Below are positions 1-13,974 of a stretch of DNA of 64,000 bases, piece after piece; the first letter of the stretch is position 1; each line of letters opens with the position of its first letter. Source of the DNA: Gnetum montanum (Eukaryota; Streptophyta; Gnetopsida; Gnetales; Gnetaceae). The notes under the pieces were generated by a model, which was given only the letters and a program-made list of their open reading frames with translations, searched no databases and was not told where the DNA came from. Position numbers and translations under genes: made by a program. The stretch covers positions 365,963-429,962 of the forward strand of contig MNCI01023529.1 in NCBI GenBank assembly GCA_015680685.1, written 5' to 3'.

Positions 1-466
1 GATAAGTAACCGATTCCTTAACTAGCCGTACACACCCGTAGATGCTCGTAGTCAAGTCATACTTACACCGCGCTATGAAAGCAATAAATAACATGAAATA
101 AATAACAATAAATAAACTAAGTGAATGCTGCAATGATGAAGTAATCTCGATCTTTATTGCCGGTCATGTGCGTGTCCAAGTATGGCACGCTCGAATAAAG
201 ACACTGTACAATCACATTCACCACACTGCGGGCAGACACGAGAAAAATTCTAACTCTGAAGGGATCAAACTGCCAGAGCTTCGCTACCTAAAACTGGGAT
301 GGAAATGAGGGAGAGCCGCCTCTTATTTATAGGAATTGTGGTTGGCTGCAATATCGCGTACGCGATATTGCAGGGACGGACGTGATATCGCGTACGCGAT
401 ATCGCAGGGACGGACGCGATATCGCGTACGCAATATCGCGGCCGACGCAAACCGCGTCTCATCACA
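1..466 (-). repeat. Partial gypsy LTR, minus strand, cut by the window edge
   Basis: Read on the minus strand this starts TGATGAGACG at 466. It has palindromic GATATC/GCGTACGC words at 335-445, a TATA box (TATAAATA, 324-331) followed by AGAGGCGGCTCTC as in the LTRs of element A, and an AATAAAG signal near 161. LTRs of this superfamily are 0.8-1.1 kb, so the U5 half lies beyond the left edge. The U3 array includes a perfect 20-bp palindrome at 384-403. The short ORF on this strand is not a gene. Confidence 0.8.
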
Positions 467-660
467 CCCATAATGTTAACACACCTCATATCTTGACCAA
501 CCATACATATAACAATTAGGTGTGTAACCAAAAATTTTTATACCTAGCCAACATACCACCAATAGACACCCAATGGCTAGGGCATGAATGGTTACCAACA
601 TTCTAGATATGCATGGATCCTATTCATCCACTTATTAATCGTATCCATGACCACATGTTT
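467..660 (-). other. Possible internal end of the minus-strand element
   Basis: On the minus strand the bases just before the LTR start resemble the tract before other 3' LTRs here (CTCAAGGATGA followed by CATGGGGG), read as GTCAAGATATGA followed by TTATGGGTG. This suggests the LTR at 1-466 is a 3' LTR whose interior begins here and is soon broken. No coding region is seen. Confidence 0.35.
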
Positions 661-1654
661 AGTTGTGGGGGTTACCCCCCAGTCTAATCTTCAAGGTTTT
701 TAAGTGTTTTTTTATCTTTTGTTTTATAATTTTTTATCAGTTTCCTATTTCTTCTACTTTTTTCTAGTTGTGGTTCTAATTTTCTTTGTAGGTAATCTCA
801 CTGTTCATCATGTTGCCCATTAAGGTGAGGTTTTTCTTTATGTTGGCAAGTCATAAGGGATTGATCATTCGGACATTAAGGCCACAACATCCATTCACCC
901 ATTCCATTAATAAGAGGTTCTTACTCTAGTCATAATGGTAATCTTTTCTATCACCTACAATAAATCTATAATCATTTTGTCTAGATAGAAGAGTGTAGAA
1001 CCAAGGTGGAATGTAAGGGGTGTGACATCAAGGGGATTTGTGGATTCTCTTTGGCTACTTCTGTATGTTCTATCATGTTGCTGAGGATGTAACCATATCC
1101 TTGTAGATCTAACAAAAAATGGAAGTAAGAGCAACTTAAACCAGCACTGAACAAACTTCTATGGGTCCCACTGGAAAGACATGTACCCATGCCTAAAGGT
1201 TGGATGCTACTCAAAATGAAAAAATAATAATAATAAATAATAATTGTGCCATCATAACACTCCTTCCTTGGACAAAACACTAAGTGATTTACTCCTCACG
1301 ACTTTGATAGTCTTATGGTTGTCTACCGATGGGATGAAACAATGTGGTGTCATTGAAAGGTGCTTTGGACTTGGTTTGAATCTTGGACAGATGGGCACAT
1401 GGTTATTTAACCATTAATAACACATAGGGTTTCATTGTGACAATGGTACGAAACCTCATGTCCCGATTTCTATGATCCCTTCTACAATCCATCTCATCTT
1501 GTTGTCCGGACTTGTGGTTTTGTATAACATCAAAATATTATCTTAATTTAGTGGGTTTAACATGTTTGTTTTGTTTCACAAGTATGTATCGCATTCAACC
1601 ACTCTAGTGCCTACAAACATTAGAGGTGTGGTTCCACAAGGGCATCATAGGCTA

Positions 1655-1680
1655 GAGCCTACTTTGGGGAGGATCCACTT
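1655..1680 (+). other. Conserved GGGGAGGA box in the pol-ORF3 spacer
   Basis: The box GAGCCTACTTTGGGGAGGAT is followed by CCACTT. The same block recurs at 18195-18267 (A), 28561-28635 (B1) and 36755-36829 (B2), always between pol and the third ORF and outside any recognisable coding frame. Function unknown. The purine run could be a secondary polypurine tract or an RNA element. Confidence 0.6.
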
Positions 1681-1993
1681 GTGTAACTTTTGTGACTTGT
1701 GCTTGCTTAATGTGACCACATCATTTTTCACCTTTCAAGCACTCAATTTGTTCCATTTTATTGTTTCCCTTATCATGCAATTCAACTATCTCATAATCAT
1801 GCTTTCAACATCATTTTTCTTGCTCATTTTAGTGCTTTTCACATCAACGACTTCACCTTATCCTACTTTTGGTGCCTCCAATAATTTTTCACTTACCCAA
1901 AATGCAACATTTAACTTTCAACCTTCTAATCAATCCTAGAGCTTCAATTTGCATTTTCATTAGCCCCATAAAAATCAAAATTTCTGGACCTCG

Positions 1994-2080
1994 ACATTGT
2001 GTACCTAACATCGGGTTTGACCCGACATCACGTACACAATGTTACGTACCCAACGTTGGGTCTGAAAAAGGTATATATAG
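1994..2080 (+). promoter_or_regulatory. Palindrome plus TATA box upstream of ORF3 (candidate internal promoter)
   Basis: 1994-2042 is an imperfect inverted repeat whose outer arms are ACATTGTGTAC and GTACACAATGT and whose inner arms are CGGGT and ACCCG. It is followed by CAACGTTGGG and a TATATATA box at 2072-2079. The words ACATCACGTAC and CCAACGTTGGG echo the U3 of C's own LTR (5518-5640). The equivalent spacer in A and B1 has no such block. A second promoter for ORF3 is an inference. Confidence 0.45.
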
Positions 2081-2570
2081 TTGACCCCTGTGCAATGTGA
2101 ACTTCATTTTTCTCATTTGCTACTAGGAGATTTATTGAAATTTTTTCTCACAACTTAGAGATTTGTGCCTCCATCTTTCACTTGCGATATCTAGCTATCT
2201 AACACTCTGATTTCCATGCTATTCAACTCTCTCTGAACCCAAAGTGTGCAACTTAGTCATGGGGGGTGCATGCGTGCAAACTTTATATGAATTTGCTAAA
2301 ATTTTCTATTGCCCAGAAGGTATTATAAGGGTAAGAATGTTAAAAACCTTAGGATAATAATGAAAAATCATTAACAATAATGCCAAAAATCCCATTTTTC
2401 TAATGCATGGACCTATAACCATTATTTTAGGCCACATATAACAAAAAAGAAAACTAGTTGCAATGGGTCATATGAAGAGATAGACACTTTTTGGGGGATT
2501 TTTCTTAAAAATTTTCCTAACCCTATAATCATATGCATAATGAGCTTAATGAACTAATGTTATGAGTAAG

Positions 2571-2632
2571 GTATGAATGGATTAATGATAATAAACATAA
2601 CCTTGGTAACACTTGGTTTTTCTTGATTGCAG
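2571..2632 (+). other. Predicted small intron immediately before ORF3 (element C)
   Basis: The donor AAG|GTATGA and the acceptor TTCTTGATTGCAG|ATG bracket 62 nt, and the ORF3 start codon directly follows the acceptor. Elements A (18577-18636) and B1 (28958-29017) have the same arrangement with 60 nt. A spliced subgenomic mRNA would be a normal way to express a third ORF downstream of pol. Transcript data would be decisive. Confidence 0.5.
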
Positions 2633-4855
2633 ATGGTTCCAAAAAGAGGTGTTCAAGGTGAACCCTCACAAAAAGCTGCTAAGCGTCCATATGGTGGCCA
2701 TGGTAAGTAAGGAGAATAGGCAAAACATGCTAAGCAAGAGGCCTAGTCTTTTAGTATCCACCAAGAGGCCCCTGCTACTAGGCAATCAACCCAAGGAGAG
2801 GCAGTAGAACTATTGGTCCTTGAACAAGGACAACATCTTACATTGCCCCTTGACTACCTTGCTACCATCCTAGAAAAGTCCACATTGGCTTCAGTCATTG
2901 TGGAAATGAACTTTGGTCCATTTGTGGAGTTTGCTTCTAAGGTGATGTGAATGTAACTCAAAGCATCTCCATTGTGGCCTATCCTATTTGACAGTGGTGA
3001 ATGGGGCCTGCGCAAAGTTTATCAATTTTGGCATAATAAGGACAAAGCTACCACTATTAACATCTATGAGGTGAATGTCTCTTACGTAGTTAAAGACATA
3101 GCTGCAACTCTCAACCTTCCCAATGAAGGAGCCAAGGTTGCTCACCTATCCACTAGATCCAACCTCGAAGCAAAGAAATTATGGCTGAAGTGGATGTATG
3201 ACAAAGAAGACAAGTCATATAATGAGATGACTTTGGAAGAGAGAACCTATTTCAAGATTGGGACATACCATCTATTTTCCACCAAAGGGCTCAATCGAAT
3301 CTCTAGTTATGTAGCTAGGGGAAGTGCTATCCTAATGGGAAAATTTGCAGCCAACCTCGCCCAATATTATTTCATAGAAATTCAGCAGCGGTTCAAAGAA
3401 ATGAAGCTAGGGAGACCAACACTTCCATTTCGTCATCTAATCAGAAAGTTGTGCAAGCATGCTAGAATCTTAAGATATACTAATGATATCCTTTAGAAGG
3501 CTTAGCATGCCTTTTTTGTAGAACTCCTTAAAACTACAATGACTCCTACGATGCATGAGGACGTGCTTGATCACTTACTGCAAATGGGTCAAGTAATGAC
3601 CACTCTATTTGACATCCCCAGTGATGTCACTGTAGCACAATCAGACCTCATCAACACCAAAGGAAAGTTGGTCATGGTAGAGGTTAGGGCAAAACATGCA
3701 AAAGCTAAGGTACAAAAATTACAAGAAGAGTTGGCTACCCTACGAGTTGAATGACAGGATCCTGCCCATGTTGTCACACCAAACCAACTAGAACAATTCA
3801 AGACAAAGGAGCTTACAAAGCTAGAAAAGGAGAGAGCAGCTACAGAATGAAAAAAGGAGATGACAGTTTGGAATGCCTCTACTACAAATGTGCAATCTCA
3901 TGTGTATAAAAAGGCACTAACCACTATCCAAAAAGAAAATAAGCAACTCACTATAGAGAATTCTCAATTGACCATTATAGAAAGACAAAAGAACATCTTA
4001 GAAGAAAGTGTCCACTAGTTGCAAGAACAACTAGTGAGGATCAATCATGATATGAGTAGACTAGCCTAAAAAATTAGAACCCTCTCCATGGAGGAGGTAC
4101 GCACTATTCGACAAAAGTCAATAATTGAGATCAACACATGGCAGAACGAGGCCAAAAAGCATGAAAAATTAAAAGAGCACTTCTATGACTAAATTGGCAT
4201 GTACAAGGAAATCAAGATGTCCAAGGCCCACATCAACTCCTTGTCATCACAAAATTCTGAATGGCAGGCCATCGTGGACAATGATGCCATGGTCCAACAA
4301 GTAGAAGTAAAAAACAAAGAGCTATAGATAGAGGATTTAAAAGAGTACATGGCATTGGCTAACCTTAGATATGTCAACCTTGCCATGTTAACAGTAGGAC
4401 AGCCCCAAAGTGAGTTGGAAAAACAAGTGACGACCACCTATGCATTGTATGAGAAAAAGTTTGCAGATTGAAAACAAGCTATGCAAAAGTTAGAGGTGGC
4501 AAACTCAGAGTTGGAGGTGGTCAAAGCTAGTTATCAAAGACAAAAAGATGTAGCCTCAAACCTGGCTCGTAGATTGATGGATTATGATGAACTTAAGGAC
4601 AAAGATAGTGCTTTTGAGGAAGAATGATGGTAGTTTGTGGCTTGGTATGCAAAAGCAAATCAAATGTTTCCTCAATTTCCATGTCCTTGGGATGTACGGG
4701 CACCCGCACACATCAACACAGTAGCTTGGATGATGCATGATCCAAGGATGAAGGAAGAACAATTGTAGGCCTTGCTCAATTGTTACAAATTTCAACAACC
4801 TGGAAACAAAGGGAAGCAATCAATGGATGAGCCACCACCTTCGGGCACTACATGA
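2633..4855 (+). pseudogene. Third ORF of gypsy element C, single frame with nonsense mutations only
   Basis: One frame stays readable from the ATG at 2633 to about 4853, roughly 740 codons. It has about 17 in-frame stops (for example 2708, 2717, 2948, 3494, 3752, 3848, 4016, 4067, 4190, 4325, 4469, 4625) and no frameshift that I can see. An N-terminal basic tail is followed by a globular part (about 2960-3490) with LNLPNEGA and LPFRHLIRKLCKHARIL, reminiscent of the plant transposon or plant-mobile-type domain in third ORFs of gypsy elements. Then come about 350 residues of heptad-rich coiled coil and a C-terminal segment with CPWDVRAP and HDPRM motifs. The family assignment is tentative and the function unknown. 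No signal peptide or membrane span is visible, so an env role is not supported. Confidence 0.65.
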
Positions 4856-5481
4856 GCTTCCTAGTCTTGTTTTTATTTTATTTTTTTGTAATAATGTGTC
4901 CCATTTTTGTACTGCACCACTGTGGCATGTAAGAGTCTTGATCATTGTTGAGTCAGTTAATAATCCCATACCTATCAATATTTTGTAAAGAACTTGTTCC
5001 TCATTTTGTTTATCAGAGACAGAAAGATGTAGCCTCGAACCTAGCTCACAGATTGATGGATTATCATGAGCTTAAGAACAAAGCTAGGGCTTTCAAGGAA
5101 GAATAACGACAATTTGCAGCATGGTATGTAAAAGAAAATCAAATGTTTTCGCAATTGCCATGTCCTTGAGATGTACCAGCACTAGCACACATTGGCACAA
5201 CAACTTGGACGATGCATGACCCAAGGATGGAGGAAAAAAATTACAAGCCTTGCTCAACCATTACAAATTTCAATAGCCTAGTGACAAAGGAAAGTAGCCG
5301 ATGGATGAGCCACCATCTCTGGGCACTACATGTGCTTCCCAATCTTGTTTTTGTTTTGTAATAATGTGTTCCATTTTTGTACTACACCACTATGGCATGC
5401 AAGAGTCTTGTTCATTGTTGAGTTGGTTAATAATCCCATACCTGTCAATATTTTGTAAAGAATTTGTTCCTCATTTTGTTT
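4532..5481 (+). repeat. 479-bp tandem duplication at the 3' end of ORF3
   Basis: 4532-5010 and 5011-5481 are two diverged copies of the same segment: the C-terminal coding part of ORF3 plus its 3' non-coding tail. Both begin TATCAAAGAC/TATCAGAGAC and both end with TTGTTCCTCATTTTGTTT. The 479-bp period is not a multiple of 3, so copy 2 is out of frame and probably untranslated. Confidence 0.85.
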
Positions 5482-5504
5482 AACTTGAGGATGAGCTTTC
5501 ATTC

Positions 5505-5517
5505 AATCATGGGGGTA
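5505..5517 (+). other. Polypurine tract of element C
   Basis: AATCATGGGGGTA directly abuts the LTR start TGATGAGTC at 5518. This is the expected position for plus-strand priming in an LTR retrotransposon. Confidence 0.7.
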
Positions 5518-6388
5518 TGATGAGTCATCCTTCTATGGTCCCAATGTCAGATACACAACGTCAAAGCCCCAACATCACGTACCCAACATTGAGGCTAATA
5601 AGCGACATTGAAGACCTGACGTCACCTCATCTGAATCTCACCTATAAATATGATGCTGGGGTGCTCAGATGAGACAAGTAGTAAGTAGTTGATAGTCAGT
5701 AGATAGTTCTAGTTTTTAGTTTCTTCTTTCAAAGTTTGTTATTCCCAGTGCATGCCCACAATGTGATGCTTATAATTGTACATCACCTTTGTTCGAGTGT
5801 GATGTACTTGGACACATTACATGACTAGCAATAAAGATTGAGATTACTTCCATCATTACAGCATCCACTTAGATTATTGTTGCTTTAATTATTTACTGCT
5901 TTCTTTAGTTAAATATTTCCATTTATTGTTCTTAGTATTAAGCGGAATGTGTACGCCTTAATCACGAGCATTTAAGTGTAGATACTTGGTAATCCAGAGG
6001 TGTATAGTTTGGCACAACCAATGATGTACACTTGGCAATCCCAAAAGTAATTTTATGAAGTCCAAGACGTGTACAGATGATTAAGTGTGGATACTCATTG
6101 TCCATAGGCTAGTTTAGATCTTGTTTTCCATTATTTATTAGTTTAGTTAATCCATCTCTTTATCATCATTCAAAGTAGTGTAGAATTAGAAACAACATTG
6201 TATGCCTCACTTTGGACTAAACCATACGTGACAAAGCTACCACTAGTCCAAGTGGGAAGACAACAAACTACAATCAAAGCATAATGATCTAGATGCCACA
6301 ACAAGTTCCATTTGTGAAATTCGACTAGGTTGCGTGTGAACACTTGTGATTCGTATGGTTGAGCGTAGAGGTACCTCATCGCTCATCA
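5518..6388 (+). repeat. 3' LTR of element C
   Basis: 871 bp starting TGATGAG and ending GCTCATCA. U3 (5518-5640) carries CGT-rich inverted words, then a TATA box CCTATAAATA at 5641-5650 and an AATAAAG polyadenylation signal near 5830. The U5 part shares TGGTAATCC and GGTACCTC...CTCATCA words with the LTRs of A and B. A 5' partner is not in the window. Confidence 0.8.
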
Positions 6389-7850
6389 ATGTTCATTCAA
6401 ATTTTGGGTTACTTGCATCATAATTAAAGTTTCATTCTGCAATTAAATGGTCTTTTATAAAGGGTCTTTTATACATAAGCATGCAATGTTAATCATTTGT
6501 AATTGGGCTTCCTATTTTGATATCCAATCTGAAAAATATGTAAAGTTCCATGTTTTGTTGAATTATATAATCAATTGTTGATTTTTTAGAAAGTTGAGCA
6601 AGAAATTGTTAATCTTCCCAATCCCATTAAGTATATAAAGTCTATTTTTACAACTTCTGATTTTTGTAGACTTTTTTATTGAAATCAACATTTTGAATGG
6701 TAAAAACAAATTGGTATTATAAGCAAGAGGAAAGACTTGTATTCAGCCAATTCTATATTATAATCCTCCTAATTCTTGCAACTTTCACTATTATGAACAT
6801 TTTTTCATGCTTGTCCTAATACATTATGAAGTTGAAGATATGAAAGATCAAGTTAATGTCAACAATAAAAATAATCAAATAGTAATAAAGTATCCATAAA
6901 TAGCTTATAAGGCAAATGTAAAGAAGGTTATAGTTAATGATGAAGATTCTCAACGTAAAATCAATAACTAACAAACAAGGTTTGCTTATTCTTTCAAAGT
7001 GTCAATGGAAGGTCTAACAAGGTTTGCTTATTCTTTCAAAGTGTCAATGGAAGGTTGTAGACAGACTTCTAAAATCAAACAAGCTTTTTTATTCTAATGA
7101 GTTTCTCTTTCAATGATATCTGTCTGCTCTAAATTTTCTCTGCTCATTATCAATATAATTTTGGATTCAAAAGAAAATATATTAAAATTAACTAACTGAA
7201 TAAAAGCACGTTGAATAAAATGGCGAGTCCTAAAGTCCTAGTGTGCCACCAACCACAATTCCACGTCCTGTGGCATCCAACGAATTTACTAATGCGGGAA
7301 CCACAAAAAGCTCATGGAAAATAAAAAAACAAATAACTCATAACTCATACGAGAAGATAGAGATTCCCTGTTGTAACTATAGCCAAATGCGTGATTTCAA
7401 CAAAAACAGACAGGAACCCCGGATGAATACCAGACCAGCAAAAGAAACTGGTGAAATCAAAACAGTAAACTAACCATTGCCGAAAGTACGTACGTAAGTC
7501 CAATGCTAATCCGCTAAGCACAGAACATCAATTAAACTTGTGATATTATGATTCCAGGAAAAGCCCATTTCACAGGCATCGCAGAACAAGGTCACAGACA
7601 TTTCAATGAAAATGAATTTTCCATTTTACGACGGGCTTTATCGCCCTACACTGAAAACTCCCAAGGCAGCAGTAAACCTCAAATTCCCATGTCTCAGAAG
7701 GGGCTCTACAAAAGAAAAGACTTAGAAACGAACATCACTACAAAAAAATATATGCAGCATCCGACAACTGCTTTTATATGCTGCATCGGACAACTGCTTT
7801 TTAACGCTGGTTAATTTGAGAATGTCACATTTCAAAATTGAATATGTAGA
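6389..7850. other. Gene-poor stretch downstream of BiP
   Basis: No credible gene. A 42-bp unit is tandemly duplicated at about 6974-7057. From about 7240 the sequence is less AT-rich and probably includes the BiP 3' UTR (minus strand), but I could not fix a polyadenylation site. Short plus-strand ORFs at 7243-7473 and 7548-7814 have no recognisable features. Confidence 0.5.
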
Positions 7851-11285
<3,435 letters not shown>

Positions 11286-11425
11286 GGCAGGCCGATGGCG
11301 TATCATCCAGTAATTTCAGCAGAAATAGATTTACTTAAGATTGCTAGCGCCTTTTCTTTCTTGCTTGCTTGTTTCTGCAACAGCAAAAGATCCGATCCGA
11401 TCCAATTAAGATCCAATCCTCTGCT

Positions 11426-11463
11426 GCTGCTTCTTCTTCTGCTTCTGCTTCTGCTTCTTCTGC
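11426..11463 (-). repeat. CTG/CTT-rich simple sequence in the BiP 5' UTR
   Basis: On the transcript strand this reads as an AGA/AGC-rich run between the predicted TATA box and the start codon. Purine-rich plant 5' leaders of this kind are common. No upstream ATG was noted in this run. Confidence 0.6.
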
Positions 11464-11494
11464 TTAACCAGTAGCGGTTAGCGCCTTCACCTCG

Positions 11495-11705
11495 TTATAT
11501 AGCCAAACCTTGCGCTTTGTTGCCAGGCCTCGCAACCAATACGGATGCTTCGTTCGTCCACGTGGCATCCTACGGTTGAGGGATTTACGTGCTCCTAGCC
11601 AATCAACATCGGCCCAGTCTCCACGTGGCGTTCGCTCGGTTCCAGAGCTACGTGCCCCAATGAGAGACCGAGGAGCAGACGGATCAGCCAATCACAAGGC
11701 TCTGG
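11495..11705 (-). promoter_or_regulatory. BiP promoter with TATA box and ER-stress-type elements
   Basis: On the gene's strand the TATA box CTATATAA is at 11502-11495, 210 bp before the ATG. Upstream, CCAAT and the G-box CCACGTGG occur as two modules with identical 17-base spacing (plus-strand view: CCAAT 11536-11540 with CCACGTGG 11558-11565; CCAAT 11599-11603 with CCACGTGG 11621-11628). ATTGGGGCACG on the gene's strand (11661-11651) is one base from the ERSE-II consensus ATTGG-N-CCACG. A further CCAAT is at 11688-11692. Canonical ERSE is CCAAT-N9-CCACG, so the N17 form is unusual. Induction by bZIP/NF-Y factors under ER stress is inferred from known BiP regulation. Confidence 0.7.
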
Positions 11706-12690
11706 TTGTTGGTGAGTTTGTAGCCGTAGGATTAGCATTTGGTGAGCGCATCCTGATCGTTGCTCTCCTCGAAGACCAATATGATCGTGGTCAAAGATAC
11801 CAGTCTATACCCCGACGGCCACGCTTTTCGCCGATTCGAATGTGTCGGCAAATAAATTTCTAATTTTAAAATAAGTATTTGTTTTGAACCAGTAATAAGT
11901 CGAGTAAAGTAAACTCTCTCCATCGGGGTTCAACTACTTGACGTTCTGTTATTAGAGAAGCCTACGAATCGTACGCTGGGTATCGGGTTGAAGGGAAGGG
12001 CTTAAAAGGGAACGATTGTTATGTAAGGGAGTTATTACTTATCGTGTTAAATACACAATCCGGGTAGATGGGTGGTAGTTTAGTGATAAGATTTTTGATT
12101 TGAATACTTTAAGTCATCCGTTCGATTTTGATGGGCAATGCTAATTTATAAAGTTTTAATTGCATCTCTTAGAGTGAGAGAGAGAGAGAGAATACCCAAG
12201 TGCGTTATCTACCTAGAACAATGCCTTTAGGCTAGCCCCCCAACTAACCTCGAGGCATTGAACCCAACACCTCTAGTTGCAGATCTTGTGACCAAATTAA
12301 CTAGGCTACAACTTGTGGTCTTCAACTACCATTTTATATATGGCTAAAGTGTTTGTTTTGGATTCCAATATGATTTCATCCTCAAAGTAAGGGAAGAAAA
12401 TAACTCCTCATAATTTGTTGGTTGATTATTAAACTTATGAATTCAACTAGCATTTTATGGAAGGTTTTCAACATTAAAACTATTTACTTACTAAACAAAA
12501 CATATTTGTTTTTGTCAATGAGATATTGCTCAATTAGTTATCTCATTGTCTCATTAGTATCAAAAGATTGCTAATTTGAGTCAATGCCAAAGAATTTGAC
12601 TATATGTTATACCTTAAGACATATGGTCAACTAAATACATTAAAAAAATTATTAAAAAAATATAATGATGCCTCAAGGATGACTCAAGCT
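11706..12690. other. Intergenic DNA upstream of BiP
   Basis: No gene recognised. It contains a GA microsatellite near 12172-12191 and AT-rich sequence with ACCTTAAGA(C/T)ATATGGTC words that also occur near 45725, suggesting an old dispersed repeat. It ends at the target-site copy AAGCT (12686-12690) of element D. Confidence 0.5.
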
Positions 12691-13021
12691 TGTTAGAGTT
12701 TAGTTTTACATCTCTTGGACAACTCTAGTTTACAAGGATCTTTTAGGTTATGAGGAAACTTAATATGGGAGTTATTAATTAAACAAACACTTAATTATAC
12801 ATCTTTCATAATTGCTTTATTTTGTGTTTTGTAGTCACTATTGATATATGGCTAACTTATTACGAATCTCCTCTTCATAACATATTCTTCTTGGCTACAT
12901 CCTTATGATGTCTGCTTTTGCTTGTTACTTATGACAAGTCTTCTTAGAGATTTACCTTATTAATTCATTTTACATAGGTTGGGTTCTCATAGACTCCTTC
13001 AACAAATCACAGCTTGGTCTA
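12691..13021 (-). repeat. Element D left LTR, fragment 1
   Basis: Parallels 42990-43320 of the intact copy (for example TTTACATCTCTTGGACA and CATATTCTTCTTGG). Interrupted at 13021 by element A. Bases 13017-13021 (GTCTA) are A's left target-site copy. Confidence 0.85.
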
Positions 13022-13828
13022 TGATGGAACGCAATATCGCATGGGCCACGATATCGTGTCCTTCCCTGCGATATCACGTATGCAATATCGCAGCCCGTTG
13101 CTAGTTCTATAAATAAGAGGTGGCTCTCCCTTGTTTCTCCATCTAGATCTAGACCTTAGCCAAACTCTTGCCATTTTTCCATTCTAGAGTTAGAATAATT
13201 TCCATGTGCCAGCAGTAGGAGTCCCAAAGTGAACGGATCTTTATTCGAGCAATTTTGTACCTGAGCACACAATTGTGTACGACAATAAAGATGAACTTCT
13301 GGATAAACCTTGCAGTGCATGGGCTAAGCTAAATAGGAATTTAATTATTGTTAATGTTTAAATGCTTTATTAGTTAATTAAATCTCTCTCAACCCTCAAC
13401 TCTCATAGTTAAGTGCATTCAGTACGACCGTTTCAAGCACGTGTGTTACGCTTGGTAATCCTAGTAACGAATAGCGTTTGGTAATCCCAACAGCATTGCA
13501 TTAGTTCAGGGTGTGAAACGACAAGTGGGAATGGATACTGATGCTAGGGTAATTAAGGCTTAGATAGTTAAAGTTAGTTACTTAGTCTCTTCACCCTTTC
13601 CCTCATTAGCATAGGCGATAAAAACATAAAAGATATAAAAATCACATGCCTCAAGCTTACTTAACCATACAGTCATGACAAATTCAAGTAAGCTTGGGAG
13701 GACAACGATTGATTAACCTTAGGTGTTCCATAAGGCGTGTAGGCACTTAGTCTATGGAGTTCGACCGGATCGCGCGTGTAACGCTCGTATTAGTATGGTT
13801 GAGTGTAGGGGTACCTTGCCACTCATCA
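13022..13828 (+). repeat. 5' LTR of element A
   Basis: 807 bp, TGATGGAACG...CTCATCA. U3 has repeated CGATATCG/GCAATATCGC words, a TATA box CTATAAATAAG at 13108-13118 and an AATAAAG signal near 13283. Very similar by eye to 19008-19828. Confidence 0.92.
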
Positions 13829-13849
13829 TTGACATTGTTACCAGGGACT
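13829..13849 (+). other. Primer-binding site (tRNA-Asp type), element A
   Basis: TTGACATTGTTACCAGGGAC follows the LTR end directly. It is a decayed form of TGGCGCCGTTGCCGGGGA, the complement of the 3' end of plant tRNA-Asp. Better-preserved versions are at 21184 (B1) and 60208 (G'). Confidence 0.7.
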
Positions 13850-13974
13850 AAGTTGTTTGTGCACTAAGTAGAACATAGGAAATCATCCACATCGTTGGGA
13901 AGCTTAAACGAACCCTTAGGGTTAATCATACGAAAAATAACATAACAATAAACAACACACCGAACTAAACTAAG

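Larger units (their letters stand above)
661..6388 (+). mobile_element. Gypsy element C, 3' half (third ORF plus 3' LTR)
   Basis: A 5'-truncated Ty3/gypsy-type element of the same superfamily as A and B. It starts at a polypurine-like motif (661-675) that in A and B1 lies just after pol. It continues with the conserved non-coding spacer, the third ORF (2633-4855), a second purine motif (2253-2267), the true tract (5505-5517) and the 3' LTR (5518-6388). Gag, protease, RT and integrase are absent. The spacer from about 680 to 1620 is AT-rich with no credible coding region. Confidence 0.7.

Noticed and set aside
265-531. 88-codon minus-strand ORF at the left edge
   Set aside because: It lies in the palindromic U3 of an LTR.
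2633-4855. ORF3 of element C as an envelope gene
   Set aside because: It has no signal peptide, no transmembrane segment and no cleavage site. The coiled coil alone is not evidence for env.
11510-11863. 117-codon plus-strand ORF upstream of BiP
   Set aside because: It overlaps the promoter elements and TATA box, and no motif is recognisable.
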